NCBI GenBank assembly: GCA_023415715.1
Contig: JAEZJP010000310.1
Coordinates: forward strand, 1-7,978
Source of the DNA: Bacillota bacterium
GTDB lineage: Bacteria; Bacillota; Clostridia; Christensenellales; Aristaeellaceae
Direction of reading: 5' to 3'
Length of the DNA: 7,978 nt
Part shown: positions 5,729 to 7,978 of the stretch, one piece after another
Position numbering within the stretch: position 1 is the first letter of the stretch
How the letters are laid out: each line of letters begins with the position of its first letter
Program-made: the position numbers and the translations under genes
The notes under the pieces: model-generated
What the model was told of the DNA's origin: nothing
Seen by the model: only the letters and a program-made list of their open reading frames with translations
Database searches by the model: none

Positions 5729-5776
5729 GGAAAGCCCTGGTCGCCCCCACAGGGGCGAAATCTCTATCCTTTAATG
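5729..5776 (+). repeat. 48-bp direct repeat, copy 1
   Basis: This segment is repeated at 5902-5949. The first 32 bp are identical and the last 16 differ at three positions. It contains GCCCTGG, which pairs with CCAGGGC at 5718-5724, and a TCGCCCC/GGGGCGA hairpin at 5741-5758. Confidence 0.9.
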
Positions 5777-5794
5777 TATCCGAAGGTCCAGGGC

Positions 5795-5901
5795 TCCGAA
5801 GCCGAAGCGCCGCCTGTGGCGGATGAAGCGAGGCGGAGGAGGCTGGCGAAACGAACAGTGCGAACGGTAGTGAGCAATGCGACGATTGAGCCAGATGGGT
5901 A
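5795..5901. repeat. Module of about 107 bp interrupting the second repeat unit
   Basis: The module lies between CCAGGGC (to 5794) and GGAAAGCCC (from 5902), where the sister unit has only the 4 bp GATC (5725-5728). Its left end (5792-5820) matches 7844-7872 with one mismatch in 29 bp. A 20-bp stretch at 5835-5854 is identical to 7914-7933, and its right end at 5879-5898 is identical to 7959-7978. It also has a CCGCC-TGT-GGCGG hairpin. The pattern suggests insertion of a separate small mobile unit into the palindrome of an older repeat. Confidence 0.75.
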
Positions 5902-5949
5902 GGAAAGCCCTGGTCGCCCCCACAGGGGCGAAACCTCAATCCTATAATG
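5902..5949 (+). repeat. 48-bp direct repeat, copy 2
   Basis: Second copy of 5729-5776, shifted by 173 bp, with 45 of 48 positions identical. The mismatches all lie in the AT-richer right third, while the hairpin-forming part is unchanged. Confidence 0.9.
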
Positions 5950-5996
5950 ACATGCCACAATAAATGAGACTGCCCTGTAGTTGCAGCTGTGAAATC

Positions 5997-6025
5997 TTGA
6001 CATTCATCTTCTTACGATATAACAT
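5997..6025 (+). promoter_or_regulatory. Candidate promoter of the Nudix gene
   Basis: A perfect TTGACA at 5997-6002 is followed by TATAAC at 6018-6023 (15-bp spacer) or by TAACAT at 6020-6025 (17-bp spacer). Either would start transcription about 45 nt before the gene. The -35 is strong, while the -10 choice is ambiguous. Confidence 0.5.
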
Positions 6026-6075
6026 GAGCGTATGTATGTTATCTTTCTGTTAAGCATCTTAAAAGGATGATACAA

Positions 6076-6579
6076 ATGCGTTTGCTGCACATATTCGATG
6101 CCCAAAACTACGACGATTCGTGGGACTTATATAAGCGGGAAGCGGTCAGGGCCATTATTTTCAAAGACAACAAAATCGCACTGGTGAAAAGCGGTTTGGA
6201 AGGCTACTACAAATTCCCCGGCGGCGGCATCGAACCTGGCGAAACGCACATGCAGGCTTTGGCCAGGGAAACGTTGGAGGAAACGGGCTTGCGGATCATA
6301 CCGCAGTCGGTACGGGAATTTGGCGAGCTGATTGAAAAACGCAAAAGCATATATGGAAATCCTGAAATTTTCGAACAGCATTCCTATTACTATCTTGCCA
6401 ACGTGGAAGACGGGAACACGCAATGCTGCCTGGACGCGTATGAGGCGGAACTGAACTATTCTTTGGAATTCGTCGAACTTACTGATGCGTTAAAGGCCAA
6501 TACCGAACTTTGCGGCAATTACGAAAGCGCATTTTTGGTTAGGGAAGCATATATCATGGAACTGCTTCAATCCGTTTAA
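6076..6579 (+). CDS. Nudix hydrolase
   Basis: This 167-residue protein is a Nudix-family pyrophosphohydrolase, expected to cleave a nucleoside-diphosphate-linked substrate with Mg or Mn in the cytoplasm. The Nudix box is at residues 50-72, GGIEPGETHMQALARETLEE followed by TGL, and fits the G-x5-E-x7-R-E-x2-E-E-x-G pattern, with Glu65, Glu68 and Glu69 as likely metal ligands. Before it comes the usual AVRAIIFKDNKIALVKS strand and YYKFPGGG. After the box, HSYYYLANVED is the typical later strand. The substrate cannot be read from sequence. I prefer the ATG at 6076 because AAAAGGA (6061-6067) lies 8 nt upstream; the in-frame ATG at 6067 overlaps that site and would add MIQ only. It has its own promoter candidate, and the next gene starts 69 bp after it. 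Confidence 0.93.
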   Translation: MRLLHIFDAQNYDDSWDLYKREAVRAIIFKDNKIALVKSGLEGYYKFPGGGIEPGETHMQALARETLEETGLRIIPQSVREFGELIEKRKSIYGNPEIFEQHSYYYLANVEDGNTQCCLDAYEAELNYSLEFVELTDALKANTELCGNYESAFLVREAYIMELLQSV

Positions 6580-6648
6580 GCAAGTACTGTCTTAGGCAGC
6601 TTACCCTGCAAGCACAAATCCGTTTAAAGAACAAGGAGGGCAACGCCT

Positions 6649-7584
6649 GTGAAACATCCATTCCGCAACATCCTCTGCATCATCCTGGGTCTACTGCTGG
6701 CATTGCCCGCTTTTGATGCCTTGCCTATATCATCGGCTGGGGCGGAAGAAGCCGCTTACACGGTAGCGGCCAAGATACACGATTCTCTTCCCGAAATGAC
6801 CTTCAGCCTGTACCCCACCGGCAGGTTTGCGCAGGACGACGACGGCTTTCCCATCTGGCAGCTGAAAGTGACAAGCAGCGCCGGCGTGATCAATGATGAT
6901 CTGTTCTTTTCCTCCGCTCAGGAGCAATGGGAGTATATGAAGGCGCTGGACTTCGTTGACCTCAATTTCGACGGCTATCTGGATATTCAGGCCCTTCGGG
7001 TATCCGGCGCCAACAACACCTATTCCACCTATTTTCTTTGGGATAAGAATAAGTTTGTACAGGCGCAGGGCAGCGATAAGCTTAGCTCCTATATGCTTCA
7101 TCCCGAAAACAAGCGCATCTACAACTACCAATTAAGCAGCGCCCTGACCGGCATCGGCGAGCGCTATTCCTGGAACGGCAATACCCTTGTGCTGGAAGGA
7201 TATTACGACTGCGATTTCACCGACATGGAAAACGTCTATGTGAAAATCGTGCTGAATGACCGCGAAGGTAAAGCGCAAACGGTGTTTGACAGCACCTTCA
7301 AAGCGGATTTGTTTGCCGATAACTTCGCCGCCATCGACGAAGCCATGCACGCGATCGTATACAATACGGAATTTGCCGGGGATTGTTTAGTGGGCACTGT
7401 GGATACGGGAAACAGCATGGGGCTGAACGTTCGGGCAAAACCCGATAAGTCGTCCAAAACGCTGGGCATGCGTAACAGCGGTGTGCTTCTGTGGCTGAAA
7501 GAAGTTGACGATATGTGGTACCAAACCGTGTATGAAGGCCAGGAAGCGTATGTCATGAAGGAGTACGTGAAGGTGTATAAGTAG
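6649..7584 (+). CDS. Secreted protein with a DxNxDGxxD loop and C-terminal SH3 domain
   Basis: This 311-residue exported protein has a signal peptide at 1-32 (basic start, hydrophobic core, cleavage likely after AGA-32). The middle part contains FVDLNFDGYLDIQALRVSGANNTYSTYFLWDKNKF (about 102-135, named by its ends), whose DLNFDGYLD at 104-112 matches a DxNxDGxxD calcium-binding loop. This layout is reminiscent of XAC2610-like or FG-GAP-like secreted proteins, but I do not assign a family firmly. Residues 247-308 form a bacterial SH3 domain with MGLNVRAKPDKSSKTLG and DDMWYQTVYEGQEAYV, probably for cell-wall binding. No catalytic residues are evident. The GTG start has AAGGAGGG (6633-6640) 8 nt upstream, an excellent site. 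It is 69 bp downstream of the Nudix gene with no clear terminator and may share its transcript. It resembles the SH3-VanW gene only in the SH3 module, placed at the opposite end. Confidence 0.88.
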   Translation: MKHPFRNILCIILGLLLALPAFDALPISSAGAEEAAYTVAAKIHDSLPEMTFSLYPTGRFAQDDDGFPIWQLKVTSSAGVINDDLFFSSAQEQWEYMKALDFVDLNFDGYLDIQALRVSGANNTYSTYFLWDKNKFVQAQGSDKLSSYMLHPENKRIYNYQLSSALTGIGERYSWNGNTLVLEGYYDCDFTDMENVYVKIVLNDREGKAQTVFDSTFKADLFADNFAAIDEAMHAIVYNTEFAGDCLVGTVDTGNSMGLNVRAKPDKSSKTLGMRNSGVLLWLKEVDDMWYQTVYEGQEAYVMKEYVKVYK

Positions 7585-7606
7585 GGGCGGAAGGTTTTCT
7601 TTATAC

Positions 7607-7624
7607 TACTCTGAAAACAGAGTA
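7607..7624 (+). terminator. Small hairpin after the SH3 gene (possible weak terminator)
   Basis: TACTCTG and CAGAGTA pair perfectly around an AAAA loop, 22 bp after the stop codon. The position suits a terminator, but no U run follows on the plus strand and the stem is short and AU-rich, so termination would be weak. It may only protect the 3' end. Confidence 0.3.
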
Positions 7625-7668
7625 CGCGCGGATCATACATCAAGACTACGAGTGGAGCGTATACAAAG

Positions 7669-7770
7669 GCTTCCCCTTGAGGGGAAGCTGTCGACGAAGT
7701 CGACTGATGAGGTGGCAATAGAAGAGCAGGAGTCATAACCCAACACCTCATCCGGTGCTGCGCGCCACCT
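7669..7770. repeat. Palindromic intergenic repeat with several hairpins
   Basis: The element opens with GCTTCCCCT-TG-AGGGGAAGC (7669-7688), then GTCGAC-GAA-GTCGAC (7690-7704). GATGAGGTG (7706-7714) is matched by CACCTCATC (7744-7752), and GGTGGC (7711-7716) by GCCACC (7764-7769). From memory, elements of this design, a C-rich/G-rich hairpin followed by an ACTGATGAGGTG block, are frequent between genes in gut Clostridia. It has no coding capacity and is probably a dispersed non-autonomous repeat. Confidence 0.75.
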
Positions 7771-7773
7771 ATT

Positions 7774-7978
7774 CCATCTGGCTCAATCGTTGCGGTGTTC
7801 CGGGGCTTCTTGAGAGAGGCGTTCCAAAAGGCTCCCTCGTGGAGGCTCCGTAGCCGAAGCGCCGCCTGTGGCTCCGGAACATCGCCCCTGCCAGTGGCAG
7901 ATTAGGGCGGTGTGGAGGAGGCTGGCGAAACGAGCGATGCAAGCGGCAGCGCGGCAGCGCGACGATTGAGCCAGATGG
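7774..7978. repeat. Element of about 205 bp with 21-bp terminal inverted repeats
   Basis: CCATCTGGCTCAATCGT (7774-7790) is exactly complementary to ACGATTGAGCCAGATGG (7962-7978), and the match extends to 21 bp with one mismatch (7774-7794 and 7958-7978). Inside are a second inverted pair TGTTCCGG (7796-7803) and CCGGAACA (7874-7881), and a CTGCC-AGT-GGCAG hairpin flanked by GCCC and GGGC. The right part shares blocks with the module at 5795-5901. The window ends at the outer tip of the right repeat, so anything beyond is unseen. It looks like a MITE without a transposase. Confidence 0.75.

Larger units (their letters stand above)
5667..5975. repeat. Composite intergenic repeat bounded by 14-bp inverted repeats
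   Basis: GGGCAGTCTCATTT (5667-5680) and AAATGAGACTGCCC (5962-5975) are perfect inverted repeats enclosing 281 bp. Inside are two related units. Each starts with TCCGAAGGTCCAGGGC (5709-5724 and 5779-5794) and ends with a 48-bp segment opening GGAAAGCCCTGGTCGCC (5729-5776 and 5902-5949). In the first unit CCAGGGC and GCCCTGG pair across a 9-nt loop; in the second the same arms are split by about 107 bp. Each 48-bp segment also holds a TCGCCCC-CACA-GGGGCGA hairpin. No transposase or U tract is present. It is most likely a non-autonomous mobile or amplified palindromic element; a structured RNA is the alternative. Confidence 0.75.
5660..6075. other. Intergenic region filled by a mosaic repeat and the Nudix promoter
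   Basis: This 416-bp stretch has no gene. Positions 5667-5975 are a composite repeat. The remainder contains the Nudix promoter candidate (about 5997-6025) and its ribosome site (6061-6067). A long minus-strand frame across 5484-5960 runs through the repeat and the antisense of the D-TA gene and is not protein-like. Confidence 0.75.
7585..7978. other. Gene-free right end made of repeats
   Basis: No gene is visible in these 394 bp. They contain a small hairpin (7607-7624), a palindromic repeat (7669-7770) and an element with terminal inverted repeats (7774-7978). A minus-strand frame (7236-7751) overlaps the antisense of the SH3 gene and the repeat and is not protein-like. Confidence 0.7.

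Noticed and set aside
5700..5950. CRISPR array suggested by repeats near 5700-5950
   Set aside because: There are only two long copies, with unequal spacing and shared flanking structure, no regular spacers and no cas gene.
5484..5960. A 158-codon minus-strand frame over the D-TA 3' end and the mosaic repeat
   Set aside because: About a third is antisense to a confident gene and the rest is repeated palindromic DNA; the translation is low-complexity and unlike any protein.

Overview
The window looks like chromosomal DNA from a Gram-positive anaerobe of the class Clostridia, plausibly a gut Oscillospirales or Christensenellales relative. This is inferred from purine-rich Shine-Dalgarno sites before almost every gene, TTG and GTG starts, secreted proteins with bacterial SH3 and VanW domains, a Xre/four-helix membrane protein pair typical of Firmicutes, and compound palindromic intergenic repeats of a style common in gut Clostridia. 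The species cannot be fixed from sequence reading alone.

Positions 1-1520 (minus strand) hold the start of a sugar ABC transporter operon. A YtfQ-type periplasmic sugar-binding protein gene comes first, followed by an intercistronic hairpin and the 5' part of a YtfR-type ATPase gene that runs off the left edge. The closest family by motif is the galactofuranose-type importer YtfQ/YtfR. Its promoter region (about 1573-1700) carries two inverted repeats that could be operators.

Positions 1521-2093 form a gene-free, partly AT-rich spacer with a nested palindromic repeat of 80 bp. On the plus strand follow a secreted SH3-VanW protein (2094-3083), a small HEAT-repeat protein (3229-3558), a compact structured stretch (3581-3644), and a tight operon: Xre regulator (3823-4029), four-helix membrane protein (4031-4483) and, 51 bp on, a PLP-dependent D-threonine aldolase/D-serine dehydratase family enzyme (4535-5659). 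The Xre promoter is embedded in a perfect dyad and lies next to a second perfect palindrome, which suggests autoregulation.

Positions 5660-6075 carry a mosaic intergenic repeat bounded by 14-bp inverted repeats, in which a 48-bp segment is duplicated and one copy is interrupted by a module of about 107 bp. A Nudix hydrolase (6076-6579) and a secreted protein with a DxNxDGxxD loop and a C-terminal SH3 domain (6649-7584) follow. The right end (7585-7978) is made of further repeats, including a second, diverged copy of the module found near 5800, here bounded by about 21-bp terminal inverted repeats. I see no rRNA, tRNA, CRISPR array or complete transposase gene. The most unusual material is the repeat mosaic and the Xre/membrane protein/D-TA cassette; no gene cluster is clearly a new defence or biosynthetic system.
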